Below are positions 53,278 to 61,897 of a stretch of 64,000 nucleotides of DNA, in pieces. Each line of letters begins with the position of its first letter. The first letter of the stretch is position 1. The position numbers and the translations under genes are program-made. The stretch is from contig NZ_JAAKXY010000003.1 in the NCBI RefSeq assembly GCF_011043775.1, positions 310,001-374,000 on the forward strand, given 5' to 3'. The notes under the pieces are model-generated. The model was not told the origin of the DNA. It saw only the letters and a list, made by a program, of their open reading frames with translations, and did no database searches. The stretch is from Natronolimnobius sp. AArcel1. GTDB lineage: Archaea > Halobacteriota > Halobacteria > Halobacteriales > Natrialbaceae.

Positions 53278-53798
53278 TGCCACTCGGAACGGACACCAAG
53301 AACTACGAGACGCCAAATCACCCATACCAGGGTGAGCGAATCGCCTCCGAGCACTCGCTGCTCGACCGCTACGGCCTCTCCAACAAAGAAGAACTCTGGC
53401 GAGCCCAGTCCGAACTTCGCTCCTACCGGCGCGAGGCTCGAGACCTGCTCGGCCAGCCACAGGGCGACGAGACTGTCCAACGGCGCTCCGAGGAGTTCCT
53501 CGGTCGACTCAAGCGCGTTGGCATCCTCGACGAAGCAGACGAACTCGGTGACATCCTCTCGCTCGAGATCGAAGACGTTCTCGAGCGCCGACTCCAGACG
53601 GTTGTCTACCGCAAGGGCCTCGCAAACACGCCCCAGCAGGCTCGACAGTTCATTATTCACGGGCACGTCGTTGTCGACGGCCAGCGCCACCAGGTGCCAT
53701 CCTACGTCGTCGACATTGATGAGGAAGATCTCGTCGCGTTCGACGAGACGAGCCCGCTTGCGGACGAACTTCACCCAGAACGAGCGGAGGGACAATAA
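53277..53798 (+). CDS. rps4: 30S ribosomal protein S4
   Basis: The 173-residue archaeal S4 binds 16S rRNA and nucleates 30S assembly. It contains the S4 RNA-binding domain, '[35 protein letters not shown]' (about residues 104-138). The start codon shares one base with the rps13 stop. The next gene, rps11, begins 3 bp after its stop, so translation is coupled along the operon. Confidence 0.97.
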   Translation: MPLGTDTKNYETPNHPYQGERIASEHSLLDRYGLSNKEELWRAQSELRSYRREARDLLGQPQGDETVQRRSEEFLGRLKRVGILDEADELGDILSLEIEDVLERRLQTVVYRKGLANTPQQARQFIIHGHVVVDGQRHQVPSYVVDIDEEDLVAFDETSPLADELHPERAEGQ

Positions 53799-53801
53799 AC
53801 C

Positions 53802-54191
53802 ATGAGCCAGGACGACGACAAGTGGGGAATTGCCCACGTGCACGCATCGTTCAACAACACCATCATGACCGTGACGGATCTCACGGGCGCGGAAACGATC
53901 GCCAAGTCCTCCGGTGGGACGGCGGTCAAGCAGAACCGCGACGAAGCATCGCCATACGCGGCGATGCAGATGGCTGAGTCCATCGCAGAGGAGGTCAAAG
54001 CAGCCGGCATTACGGGCCTGCATGTGCACGTCCGTGGCCCCGGTGGAAACCTGCAGAAATCCCCCGGTCCCGGCGCTCAGGCGACGATTCGTGCGCTTGC
54101 ACGCTCCGGTATCGAAATCGGGCGCATCGAAGACGTCACGCCGATCCCACACGACGGATCGCGCGCACCCAAAGGCAAGGGCGGCTACTAG
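53802..54191 (+). CDS. rps11: 30S ribosomal protein S11
   Basis: The 129-residue platform protein has '[21 protein letters not shown]' opening (residues 8-28) and the '[27 protein letters not shown]' core, ending '[15 protein letters not shown]', the conserved C-terminus. It is the third gene of the cluster, 3 bp after rps4 and 3 bp before the Rpo3 gene. Confidence 0.97.
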   Translation: MSQDDDKWGIAHVHASFNNTIMTVTDLTGAETIAKSSGGTAVKQNRDEASPYAAMQMAESIAEEVKAAGITGLHVHVRGPGGNLQKSPGPGAQATIRALARSGIEIGRIEDVTPIPHDGSRAPKGKGGY

Positions 54192-54194
54192 ACC

Positions 54195-54944
54195 ATGAGT
54201 GCAGAGTACGACGTCGAGTTCGTCGAACGCGGGGATCGTGAGGCACGCTTCCTCGTCCGAGGCGTCACACCCGCCTTCGCCAACGGCATCCGCCGTGCGA
54301 TGGTCGCAGACGTGCCGACGATGTCGATCGATGAAGTCCGTTTCGTCGAGAACTCGTCGGTTATGTTCGACGAGCAACTTGCACTTCGCCTGGGGCTCGT
54401 CCCACTGACGACACCCCCCGAGGGTGAGTTCGGTGACGACGCCACGATCACGCTTTCGATCGACGTCGAAGGCCCGAACACGGCCTACTCGGGCGACCTC
54501 GAGTCCAGCGACGACCTCGTCCAGCCCGCCGAGCAGAACGTGCCGATTATCAACCTCAAAGACGGGCAGCGACTCGAGGCCGAAGCCGACGCCGTACTCG
54601 ACCACGGAAAATCGCACGCCAAACACCAGGGTGGTGTCGCAGTCGGATACAGCCACCTCCAGCGTGTGACGGTCGGGGACGACCTGCCGGAGTTCGAAGC
54701 CCAAGAGAGTCAGATCGTTCGCGGCGTCATCGAAGACGACGGCGAACTCGTCTCGACGAGCGAATTCAATCACGACCTCTCGAATCGTTACCCCGGCAAA
54801 CAGGTAACGGTCGAAGACGTCCCGAACGCATTCGTCTTCCACGTCGAAACCGACGGCTCCACGACAGTCGACGAACTCGTCACGCGAGCCGCCGACTCAA
54901 TCGAGACGCGCGCACGCGAACTCGAAGAGGCAGTACAGCTATAA
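54195..54944 (+). CDS. rpoD: DNA-directed RNA polymerase subunit D (Rpo3)
   Basis: The 249-residue subunit is the archaeal counterpart of the bacterial alpha assembly domain and eukaryotic Rpb3. The alpha motif '[22 protein letters not shown]' (residues 29-50) contacts subunit L. Residues about 115-170 form the insert domain. In this protein the four-cysteine [4Fe-4S] site found in some archaeal Rpo3 proteins is absent. It ends the first half of the operon, before the tRNA-Leu gene. Confidence 0.96.
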   Translation: MSAEYDVEFVERGDREARFLVRGVTPAFANGIRRAMVADVPTMSIDEVRFVENSSVMFDEQLALRLGLVPLTTPPEGEFGDDATITLSIDVEGPNTAYSGDLESSDDLVQPAEQNVPIINLKDGQRLEAEADAVLDHGKSHAKHQGGVAVGYSHLQRVTVGDDLPEFEAQESQIVRGVIEDDGELVSTSEFNHDLSNRYPGKQVTVEDVPNAFVFHVETDGSTTVDELVTRAADSIETRARELEEAVQL

Positions 54945-55095
54945 TACATGACCCGACGCCCCACCCCAACTCCAGCACCCACCTCGAGTCTGTCCACTGC
55001 GGCCACCGTGAGCAACGGGACCGCAACGACACACTCGCGTGTAGGGACTGGAATCGAAAGGGGTTTGAAGGGGCGACGGGTAGACGGAAGTGCAC

Positions 55096-55180
55096 GCAGG
55101 GATAGCCAAGTCAGGCCAACGGCGCAGCGTTCAGGGCGCTGTCTCGTAGGAGTCCGCAGGTTCAAATCCTGCTCCCTGCA
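55096..55180 (+). tRNA. tRNA-Leu (anticodon CAG)
   Basis: The 85-nt type II tRNA has acceptor GCAGGGA/TCCCTGC with an A discriminator, D arm 'AGCCAAGTCAGG', anticodon loop TTCAGGG giving anticodon CAG, a long variable arm and T arm 'GCAGG-TTCAAAT-CCTGC'. CCA is not encoded. It reads CUG leucine codons. It lies inside the ribosomal/RNA polymerase operon between the Rpo3 and L18e genes. A copy of its 3' end lies 90 bp further on. Confidence 0.96.
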
Positions 55181-55223
55181 CTTTTCCGGTTCGTCTGCAC
55201 GACGAGCCGTGAAAATGCACCGT

Positions 55224-55291
55224 GCAGGTTTGGGCGACGGGAGTCGGGGCGGTTATGCCGTCTCCCAGCAGTTCAAATCCTGCTCCCTGCA
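55224..55291 (+). pseudogene. Degenerate tRNA-Leu fragment (possible attachment-site remnant)
   Basis: Positions 55271-55291 repeat 21 bases of the tRNA-Leu 3' end (55160-55180) exactly, from the T loop to the discriminator. The upstream part is not a working tRNA. GCAGG at 55224-55228 could still pair with the CCTGC of the acceptor end, and a GGGAG/CTCCC hairpin (55239-55266) replaces the anticodon arm. It may be a decayed tandem tRNA copy or the att scar of an integrative element that used the tRNA-Leu gene. It sits in the 5' region of rpl18e. Confidence 0.6.
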
Positions 55292-55393
55292 TCACTTCCA
55301 CTTCTGCGGAACCGAAATCAAATCCGTTTCAGCGTCGAGTCCGTACTCGGCGCGTTCATCGACATCCACATCGATACTATTTGGAGGAAATCA

Positions 55394-55747
55394 ATGAGTA
55401 CCAAGACTAATCCGAGGCTCAACGATCTCATCGCCGAGCTGAAGTCGACGTCCCGCAGTTCGGACGCCGACGTCTGGCGAGATGTTGCTGATCGACTCGA
55501 GAAGCCCCGGCGTTCCCACGCTGAGGTTAACCTGGGCCGCATCGAGCGATACGCACGCGAAGAAGAGACAGTCGTCGTTCCCGGCAAGGTGCTGGGTTCG
55601 GGCGCACTACAGAAATCGGTCACCGTCGCTGCCGTCGACTTCTCGTCGTCGGCCGAGACGAAGATCGAACAGGTTGGTGAGTCAGTACCGCTCGAGCAAC
55701 TGCTCGAAGAAAATCCTGATGGCACAGAGATCCGGGTGATTGCATGA
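55394..55747 (+). CDS. rpl18e: 50S ribosomal protein L18e
   Basis: The 117-residue archaeal/eukaryotic large-subunit protein has '[35 protein letters not shown]' (residues 6-40) and '[13 protein letters not shown]' (about 60-72), both family features. It begins the L18e-L13-S9-Rpo10-Rpo6 series; its stop overlaps the rpl13 start by 4 bp. The 5' region contains the tRNA fragment. Confidence 0.96.
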   Translation: MSTKTNPRLNDLIAELKSTSRSSDADVWRDVADRLEKPRRSHAEVNLGRIERYAREEETVVVPGKVLGSGALQKSVTVAAVDFSSSAETKIEQVGESVPLEQLLEENPDGTEIRVIA

Positions 55748-56193
55748 GTGTCAACGCATCCGAGTTCGACGCCGACATCGTCGTCGACGCTCGTGACTGC
55801 ATTCTCGGTCGTGTCGCCAGCGAGGTCGCCCAGCGCGCCCTCGATGGGGAAACGATCGCGATCGTTAACGCTGAAGATGCGATCATCACCGGCGATAAGG
55901 AAGACATCTTCGACACCTATCGCACGCGAATCCAACTCGGCTCCGACCGCGGACCGTACTATCCAAAGCGACCGGATACGATCTTCAAGCGTGCTGTTCG
56001 CGGGATGCTCCCTTACAAGAAGCCACGCGGTCGCGAGGCATTCGAGAGCGTCCGCGTCTACGTCGGCAACCCATACGAGGGTGAACAGGACGCAGAGGTC
56101 CTCGAGGGAACGTCGCTGGATCGACTTTCGAACATCCGCTTCGTCCAGCTGGGCGAAGTGTCCGACCAACTCGGTGCTAACGTCACATGGTAA
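55744..56193 (+). CDS. rpl13: 50S ribosomal protein L13
   Basis: The 149-residue protein has '[38 protein letters not shown]' (about residues 13-50) and '[28 protein letters not shown]', the standard L13 core. It overlaps rpl18e by 4 bp and the rps9 start by 7 bp, so the genes are tightly coupled. It is a 23S rRNA-binding assembly protein. Confidence 0.96.
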   Translation: MSVNASEFDADIVVDARDCILGRVASEVAQRALDGETIAIVNAEDAIITGDKEDIFDTYRTRIQLGSDRGPYYPKRPDTIFKRAVRGMLPYKKPRGREAFESVRVYVGNPYEGEQDAEVLEGTSLDRLSNIRFVQLGEVSDQLGANVTW

Positions 56194-56585
56194 CAAACAC
56201 GAGTGGAAAGAAAAAGACGGCCGTTGCCCGCGCTACCGTCAGCGAGGGCGAGGGTCGTGTGCGAGTTAACTCGCAACCAGTCGAACTGGTCGACCCCGAG
56301 ATGGCACGGCTCAAGATGCTCGAGCCGTTCCGTATCGCGGGTGACGAACTGCGCGACGAGATGGACATCGATGTCCGTGTCGAAGGTGGCGGTATCAGCG
56401 GACAGGCAGACGCTGTCCGAACGGCCATCGCACGTGGAATCGTCCAGCATACGAACGATGCAGAACTTCGCGATGCGTACATGGAGTTCGATCGCTCGCT
56501 GCTGGTTAACGACGTTCGCCAGTCCGAACCAAAGAAATGGGGCGGCCCAGGCGCTCGGGCGCGCTACCAGAAGTCCTACCGCTAA
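56187..56585 (+). CDS. rps9: 30S ribosomal protein S9
   Basis: The 132-residue protein opens '[24 protein letters not shown]' (residues 4-27) and ends '[17 protein letters not shown]', the S9 tail that reaches the P-site tRNA. It overlaps the end of rpl13. The polymerase subunit Rpo10 gene follows after 12 bp. Confidence 0.97.
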   Translation: MVTNTSGKKKTAVARATVSEGEGRVRVNSQPVELVDPEMARLKMLEPFRIAGDELRDEMDIDVRVEGGGISGQADAVRTAIARGIVQHTNDAELRDAYMEFDRSLLVNDVRQSEPKKWGGPGARARYQKSYR

Positions 56586-56597
56586 GGTGATTCAACA

Positions 56598-56792
56598 ATG
56601 ATGGTACCGGTTCGGTGTTTCACCTGTGGCAACGTCGTCGGCGAACACTGGGAAGAGTTCGACGAACGAGCGAACAAGGGCGACGAGGACCCGCAGGAAG
56701 TACTTGACGAGCTTGGCGTCGACCGCTTTTGCTGTCGGCGCATGCTCGTCAGTCACACTGACCTCGTCGACGTCGTCTCACCGTATCAGTAG
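56598..56792 (+). CDS. rpoN: DNA-directed RNA polymerase subunit N (Rpo10)
   Basis: The 64-residue zinc protein has the conserved '[17 protein letters not shown]' (residues 5-21; Cys7, Cys10) and '[12 protein letters not shown]' (Cys pair). It stabilises the assembly platform with Rpo3 and Rpo12. A second ATG follows directly (56601); the true start may be either. Confidence 0.96.
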   Translation: MMVPVRCFTCGNVVGEHWEEFDERANKGDEDPQEVLDELGVDRFCCRRMLVSHTDLVDVVSPYQ

Positions 56793-56800
56793 CGACACCT

Positions 56801-56983
56801 ATGCAACAGCAACACCACAACCGCTACGAGAAAGCACGCATCCTCGGCGCACGGGCGCTGCAGGTCTCCTACGGCGCGCCGGTCCTGATCGAGACGGAGC
56901 AATCCCAACCGATCCTGATCGCCGCCGAAGAGTACGATGCCGGCGTCTTGCCGTTTACCGTCAATCGGGGGACAAACCAATGA
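56801..56983 (+). CDS. rpoK: DNA-directed RNA polymerase subunit K (Rpo6)
   Basis: The 60-residue subunit is the counterpart of Rpb6 and bacterial omega: '[21 protein letters not shown]' (residues 7-27) and the C-terminal '[14 protein letters not shown]'. It clamps the largest subunit. It overlaps the enolase start by 4 bp, showing close coupling to the next gene. Confidence 0.95.
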   Translation: MQQQHHNRYEKARILGARALQVSYGAPVLIETEQSQPILIAAEEYDAGVLPFTVNRGTNQ

Positions 56984-58191
56984 CGCTCATCACAGACATT
57001 CGACTGCGACGTATCCTCGATTCCCGCGGGAATCCAACAGTCGAAGCAGACGTCGTCACCGAAAGCGGTGGCTTTGGCCGTGGTGCCGCACCAAGCGGTG
57101 CCAGCACCGGCGAGTACGAAGCCATCGAGAAACCACCAGGCGAGGCAATCGCTGCCGCTCGAGAACACGCCGTTCCTCGACTTGTCGGAGAAGCCTACGC
57201 AGGCAACCAGCGCGAGGTCGACTCGCTCTTGCACGCTGCGGACGGCACCGACGACTTCTCGAAGATTGGTGCGAACAGCGCGGTTGCCATTTCGATGGCC
57301 GCCGCAAAAGCCGGCGCCGATGTCCTCGGCGCACCGCTGTTTCAGCACCTCGGTGGTGCCTTCCGTGGTGAGAACTTCCCAGTTCCACTTGGGAACGTCG
57401 TTGGCGGTGGCGAACACGCCGCCGACGCGACGGACATTCAGGAGTTCCTCGCCGCACCGATTGGCGCACCAAGCGTCGAAGACGCCGTCTTCGCAAACGC
57501 CGCCGTCCACGCCGCCGTCGCCGATTTGCTCGAGGAGCGAGATGTTCCATCGGGCAAGGGTGACGAGGGTGCATGGGCCCCGTCGATCGACGACGAAGCG
57601 GCGTTCGAGGTCGTCGAGGAAGCAGTCTCGCTGGTCGAAGATGAGGTTGGCTTCCAGATCGAGTTCGGACTGGACGTCGCAGCTGCGGAGATGTACGACG
57701 CAGACTCAGAAACCTACGAGTACGAGTCGGAAGGCATCAGCCGCGATACCGACGAACAGATCGACTACATCGCCGGACTCGTCACCGAGTACAACCTCGC
57801 ATACGTCGAGGACCCACTCGACGAGAACGACTACGAGGCCTTTGCTGAACTCACCGACCGCGTCGGTGACCGGACGCTGATCTGTGGTGACGACCTGTTC
57901 GTGACGAACACCGAGCGACTCACGGACGGCATCGACCAGGGTGCAGCAAACAGCATCCTGATCAAGCCAAACCAGATCGGCACGCTGACTGACGCCTTCG
58001 ACGCGATTGAACTCGCAACCGAGAATGGTTACGAGTCGGTCATCTCCCACCGCTCGGGTGAGACCGAAGACACGACCATCGCACACCTCGCCGTGGCGAC
58101 CGATGCACCCTTCATCAAGACTGGTGCTGTCGGCGGCGAGCGAACCGCAAAGCTCAACGAGCTCATCAGAATCGCAGACGACGCGACATGA
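56980..58191 (+). CDS. eno: Enolase
   Basis: The 403-residue enzyme interconverts 2-phosphoglycerate and phosphoenolpyruvate. '[15 protein letters not shown]' (residues 9-23) and '[11 protein letters not shown]' near residue 38 bind magnesium and substrate; '[12 protein letters not shown]' carries a metal ligand, '[11 protein letters not shown]' holds the catalytic Lys and '[19 protein letters not shown]' closes the site. An in-frame open region upstream to 56626 overlaps the Rpo10 and Rpo6 genes and is not part of enolase. It sits between polymerase and S2 genes, the usual haloarchaeal order. Confidence 0.97.
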   Translation: MTLITDIRLRRILDSRGNPTVEADVVTESGGFGRGAAPSGASTGEYEAIEKPPGEAIAAAREHAVPRLVGEAYAGNQREVDSLLHAADGTDDFSKIGANSAVAISMAAAKAGADVLGAPLFQHLGGAFRGENFPVPLGNVVGGGEHAADATDIQEFLAAPIGAPSVEDAVFANAAVHAAVADLLEERDVPSGKGDEGAWAPSIDDEAAFEVVEEAVSLVEDEVGFQIEFGLDVAAAEMYDADSETYEYESEGISRDTDEQIDYIAGLVTEYNLAYVEDPLDENDYEAFAELTDRVGDRTLICGDDLFVTNTERLTDGIDQGAANSILIKPNQIGTLTDAFDAIELATENGYESVISHRSGETEDTTIAHLAVATDAPFIKTGAVGGERTAKLNELIRIADDAT

Positions 58192-58982
58192 CAGACGACA
58201 ACGCAACCCAAGAAGGGCTCGACGCCGCCGAGGAGGAAATCGACGAGGAGCCAGCCGAAGGGGCTGGCCCCGCCGCCGAACCCGACGAGGATGTCGAGCC
58301 AGCAGACGAACAGCCCACCGCGGCCGACGAGGCCGAGGAAGAACCAGCGACGGACGAAGACGCCGGTCCAACCCTCGACGACGACGTAATGTCCGACGAG
58401 GAAGCCGACCTGCTCATCCCCGTCGAGGACTACCTCGGTGCCGGTGTCCACATCGGTACCCAGCAAAAGACCAGCGACATGGAGCGGTTCATCCACCGCG
58501 TCCGAACCGACGGTCTCTACGTGCTCGACGTCTCGAAGACCGACGGCCGCATCCGAACGGCCGCGGACTTCCTCGAGAACTATGACCCGGAACAGATCCT
58601 GGTCACGTCCTCGCGTCAGTACGGCCGCTTCCCGGCAGAGAAGTTCGCCGAAGCCGTGGGCGCACGCGCCCGCACCGGCCGCTTCATCCCCGGAACGCTG
58701 ACCAACCCCAAGTACGCCGGCTACATCGAGCCCGATGTCGTCGTCGTCACTGACCCGATTGGTGACGCCCAGGCCGTCAAAGAGGCGATCACCGTTGGGA
58801 TCCCAGTTATCGCAATGTGTGACTCGAACAACCAAGTCAGCAACGTCGACCTCGTTGTCCCAACGAACAACAAGGGTCGCAAGGCCCTTTCGGTCGTCTA
58901 CTGGTTGCTCGCAAACGAAGTCCTCGACCGCCGCGGTGCCGAGCCGTCGTACTCGCTCGAGGACTTCGAGAGTATGGTCTAA
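58188..58982 (+). CDS. rps2: 30S ribosomal protein S2
   Basis: The 264-residue protein has the S2 core from about residue 75 ('[22 protein letters not shown]', 'ETDGLYVLD...', '[19 protein letters not shown]', '[16 protein letters not shown]', '[11 protein letters not shown]'). The first 75 residues are nearly all Asp, Glu, Ala and Pro, a haloarchaeal acidic extension. It overlaps eno by 4 bp and is the last gene of the conserved operon. The mevalonate kinase gene, its usual neighbour, is displaced by about 4 kb. Confidence 0.96.
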   Translation: MTDDNATQEGLDAAEEEIDEEPAEGAGPAAEPDEDVEPADEQPTAADEAEEEPATDEDAGPTLDDDVMSDEEADLLIPVEDYLGAGVHIGTQQKTSDMERFIHRVRTDGLYVLDVSKTDGRIRTAADFLENYDPEQILVTSSRQYGRFPAEKFAEAVGARARTGRFIPGTLTNPKYAGYIEPDVVVVTDPIGDAQAVKEAITVGIPVIAMCDSNNQVSNVDLVVPTNNKGRKALSVVYWLLANEVLDRRGAEPSYSLEDFESMV

Positions 58983-59112
58983 GACCGGCGTTTCGATTCG
59001 ATTTGAGCGTTCATTTTCGCTGTTTCTCAACTCGAGTAGTGTCCACTGTACCAGCGAGTGAACCGTCTCCGCCGAGCGAAGGAGTTACCTGTTGGCCATC
59101 CGAATCCGGGGT

Positions 59113-59238
59113 ATGGTCGATTTACTGTTCGAGTTCGAAGAAGAGCACATGCCGACGCCGGTCTTGCTCGCAACGGCAGCGTTGATTGCGCTGTTTGCGA
59201 TCGGTATCCCAGTGCGTCTCCTGCTTGGACTGCTTTAG
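59113..59238 (+). CDS. 41-residue single-span membrane microprotein
   Basis: An ATG at 59113 and stop at 59236-59238 give 41 residues: an acidic N-terminal part ('VDLLFEFEEEHMP', residues 2-14) followed by one hydrophobic helix (about residues 16-41, 'VLLATAALIALFAIGIP' and 'VRLLLGLL'). The pattern is that of an intentional membrane peptide rather than chance: acidic head, single span and Leu-rich end. It stands alone between rps2 and thiR. No homologue is known to me; function is unknown. Confidence 0.6.
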   Translation: MVDLLFEFEEEHMPTPVLLATAALIALFAIGIPVRLLLGLL

Positions 59239-59287
59239 ACTGGTCCCAACAGATTCCGACTCGAGTGTCGTTTTCACCACACGTTCG

Positions 59288-60211
59288 TTACTCAGCGTCG
59301 CTAGCCAGCAGTGTCTCGAGTCGGTCAACTGCTTCGCGGGCTGTCGCGCCGAAGATGAACGTGGTGGGTTCAATGCCGAACGCGCCGCGGTGGTAGGCCA
59401 CTCGCGGAACGTGACCGTGATCGCGAAATCGCTCGAGGAGATGCGCTCGTCGGTCCTCGTAGTCTGCATCGAACTCGAGTGGCTCGAGTCCGGCCTCGCG
59501 GGCGGCCTCGAGGAGGTCGTCGTCGGTTGCGACGTTAAGTGCGCCTCGAATGTTGGGATCGACTGTGTTGGCTGCGAGGACGGCCGTGGCGACGTGTTTT
59601 GATGCGCCGAATTCTGGATTGGCAGGTATTTCGATTCGACCACTCATCGCGTAGATGCGCCCGGGGATAGCGGCCACATCGGTTTCGTCGTGGGCGTCGG
59701 GCAGGGCCATGCCGACGTTCGTGCCGACATTCGGGATGTAGGCGGCCATCCCCGGAATCGAGGCGAGTGTTCGGGCAGCAGTGCGGACAGTCGCAAGGAC
59801 ATCGCGTTCGGCCCGAACGTCTGGATCAAGTCCGCGAACGCACAGATCACAGCCGAGTCCGCGGAGTTCGGGCATCTCTTCTTCGTGGAGTTCACAGATC
59901 GGGCCGCGGTCCTCGAGCGAGCGGATAAGCGAGAGGAGTTCGGCGAGTGCGTCGTAGCTGTCCATCTCGCCGCCGGCAAGGCCGTCGGCGATACGGTCGA
60001 CGGTGGCCACGGTTTCTGGGTGGTCGCGAAAGCGGTCGTCGCCGCCGCTCTCGCCGCTGACGTACTTGCTGACGGCGGCCTGTGTGACACCGAGTTCGTC
60101 TGCAATTTCCTGTTGGGTCAGCCCGCGGTCAGACAGACGCGTCGCGAGCATCGCCCGCACTGTCGGGAGAAAGTGGTCGACGACGAGTTCGTTCGGCAGG
60201 ACGAGCGACAT
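59288..60211 (-). CDS. thiR: ThiR-type transcriptional regulator (HTH plus ThiN domain)
   Basis: The 307-residue protein has an N-terminal helix-turn-helix ('LTQQEIADELGVTQAAVSKYVSG', about residues 31-53) and a C-terminal ThiN domain ('NVGTNVGMALPDA', 'GRIYAMSGRIEIPANPEFGASKHVA', 'VPRVAYHRGAFGIEPTTFIFG'). ThiN normally makes thiamine phosphate; in ThiR it serves as the sensor for a thiamine phosphate. Two cysteines of a linker ('CELHEEEMPELRGLGCDLCV') may bind metal. It probably represses thiamine genes. A TTAAAT box is 26-28 nt upstream, so it has its own promoter although phnE lies only 84 bp upstream on the same strand. Confidence 0.85.
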   Translation of the reverse strand: MSLVLPNELVVDHFLPTVRAMLATRLSDRGLTQQEIADELGVTQAAVSKYVSGESGGDDRFRDHPETVATVDRIADGLAGGEMDSYDALAELLSLIRSLEDRGPICELHEEEMPELRGLGCDLCVRGLDPDVRAERDVLATVRTAARTLASIPGMAAYIPNVGTNVGMALPDAHDETDVAAIPGRIYAMSGRIEIPANPEFGASKHVATAVLAANTVDPNIRGALNVATDDDLLEAAREAGLEPLEFDADYEDRRAHLLERFRDHGHVPRVAYHRGAFGIEPTTFIFGATAREAVDRLETLLASDAE

Positions 60212-60236
60212 GGCTCGGGGTTTGGACGACGGTGGC

Positions 60237-60242
60237 TTAAAT
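60237..60242 (-). promoter_or_regulatory. TATA-like box of thiR
   Basis: ATTTAA on the minus strand is centred about 28 nt upstream of the thiR ATG at 60211, consistent with a leaderless transcript separate from phnE. Confidence 0.5.
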
Positions 60243-60295
60243 CCGACTACACGGGTCCGCTCGAGCGGTCCAGCGTCTCGAGATTCTGTCGTGGG

Positions 60296-61168
60296 CTAGT
60301 GTGATGTCCGGCGCTCTGCATCGAGTAAATCCCGCAGTCGGTTCGCGACGAACTCGACACCCACTACGAGCACGAGAATTGCGACGATAGCCGCCATCAC
60401 TCGCGTGTAGTTGCGCGCGTTGAAGGCCATGATCAGCGGGTAACCGATACCGCCAGCCCCGACGATACCGAGTACCGAACTCTTGCGTGCGTTGAGCTCA
60501 AGATAAAAGAGCGTCCAGGCGACGTAGGCGGTTGCAACCTGCGGTATTCGGGCGGCGGAGGTTGTCGCAAGCAAGCCGGCACCGCTCGAGGCGACGGCCT
60601 CGACTGGCCGGCTGTCGATCTCTTCCATCTCGTCGGCAAAGAGGCGGCCGAGGTCGCCAATGGTCCCCATGGCGATGGCGAGTGCGCCGGCAACGGGGCC
60701 AATCCCGGCCAGGATGACGAACAAGAGTGCATAGACCATGCTCGGGACGGCTCGCACGCCGCCGAGCAAGAGCCGAACGGGTTCGTTGACGAGTTTCGGC
60801 GTGACGTTACTCGCACCGAGAATCCCGAGACAGAACGCGAGGGGCAAGCCGAGCGCGGTGCCGACGCCAGCGATAGCGAGCGTTTCGAGCGTCGCCGGGA
60901 TAAGCGTCGAGGCGTCACCCTGCAGCTGAGGCCACAGCTCACTCGGTGCGAGCATCTCCTCGAGTAAGACATCTCGGAGGTTGTTGCGGTGTGCCCAGAG
61001 ATAGGCCAGATCGAACCCAAGCCAGCGGGCGGTTGCGACGACGAGTGCAAGCAGGCCCACGACGGCAGCGACGTGACCGAGCATGCGTCGTCGCCAGCGG
61101 CTTTGAATTCGGTCGAACTCCTCGTCGACACCAGGCTCGCCGTTCGCTCGTTGCTCATGCCGTGACAT
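60296..61168 (-). CDS. phnE: PhnE-type ABC transporter permease
   Basis: The 290-residue permease has about six spans and the ATPase-coupling loop in 'ALAIAMGTIGDLGRLFADEMEEIDSRPVEAVASSG' (about residues 158-192), followed by 'VLGIVGAGGIGYPLI'. This is the PhnE pattern of phosphonate/phosphite importers. The start at 61168 ('MSRHEQ') lies inside the phnC stop region, overlapping by 14 bp; an upstream in-frame ATG would run far into phnC. It is the last gene of the phnD-phnC-phnE operon. The charged N-terminus of about 30 residues is cytoplasmic. Confidence 0.9.
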   Translation of the reverse strand: MSRHEQRANGEPGVDEEFDRIQSRWRRRMLGHVAAVVGLLALVVATARWLGFDLAYLWAHRNNLRDVLLEEMLAPSELWPQLQGDASTLIPATLETLAIAGVGTALGLPLAFCLGILGASNVTPKLVNEPVRLLLGGVRAVPSMVYALLFVILAGIGPVAGALAIAMGTIGDLGRLFADEMEEIDSRPVEAVASSGAGLLATTSAARIPQVATAYVAWTLFYLELNARKSSVLGIVGAGGIGYPLIMAFNARNYTRVMAAIVAILVLVVGVEFVANRLRDLLDAERRTSH

Positions 61169-61868
61169 CGTACTCGTACACCCCCTCGAGACGCTCGGGA
61201 TCGACCTCATCTGCCGTCGCATCGAGTGTCAGTCGCCCGTCTGCGAGGCCGAGATAGTGATCAGCGAGTCCGTCAGCGAGTTGGGGCTGGTGCAAACTCA
61301 CCAAGCCAATCAGATTCTGCTCGCGGACAACTGTCTCGAGGCGCTCGAGGACGGCACGCGCAGTTTCGGGGTCGAGCGAGGCGACGGGTTCGTCTGCGAG
61401 CAACACACGGGGTTCCTGCTGGAGCGCGCGAGCGATGCCAACGCGTTGGCGTTCGCCGCCCGAGAGGTCGCCAACGCGACGGTCCGCGTAGCCGGCCAGA
61501 TCGACCGCATGGAGGCGCTCGAGTGCGCCGCGTTTTTCTGCGAGGTCGTGCCAGCCAAGGAGTTCTCGCCAGGCTGGTTCGCGCCCGAGTCCGCCATCGA
61601 GGACGTTCGAGAGTGCGGTTTTGGTGTCGAGAAGGGCACCTTCCTGAAAAACAAGTGCAGCGTCAGTTGGGTTGATCTGCTCACCGCTGAGTCTCACGCG
61701 TCCGGAATCGGGCTCCTCGAGGCCATTGAGACAGCGAAGTAGCGTCGTTTTGCCGGCCCCGGAGCGGCCGATGAGAATCGCTAACTCGCCGGGCTCGAGC
61801 TCGAACGAAATGTCGGCGACCGCCTCGTGGTCGCCGTAGCGTTTCGTGAGGCCGGTTGCGGTGAGCAT
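61155..61868 (-). CDS. phnC: PhnC-type ABC transporter ATP-binding protein
   Basis: The 237-residue ATPase has Walker A 'GRSGAGKTTLLR' (about residues 33-44), the signature 'LSGGERQRVGIARAL' (about 134-148), Walker B 'VLLADEPVASLD' and the switch His in 'VSLHQPQLADGLADH'. It powers import by PhnE. It overlaps phnE and follows phnD by 29 bp. Family neighbours transport phosphonate, phosphite or other oxyanions. Confidence 0.95.
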   Translation of the reverse strand: MLTATGLTKRYGDHEAVADISFELEPGELAILIGRSGAGKTTLLRCLNGLEEPDSGRVRLSGEQINPTDAALVFQEGALLDTKTALSNVLDGGLGREPAWRELLGWHDLAEKRGALERLHAVDLAGYADRRVGDLSGGERQRVGIARALQQEPRVLLADEPVASLDPETARAVLERLETVVREQNLIGLVSLHQPQLADGLADHYLGLADGRLTLDATADEVDPERLEGVYEYDVTA

Positions 61869-61897
61869 TGCTATACGTGTGGCTGTGTGCGTGCGTA

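Noticed and set aside
53127..54842. 571-codon frame opposite S4, S11 and Rpo3
   Set aside because: It spans several ribosomal genes in reverse and is not plausible as a gene.
56626..56979. N-terminal extension of enolase
   Set aside because: The extension overlaps the Rpo10 and Rpo6 genes in another frame; the family start and ATGA overlap at 56980 are clear.
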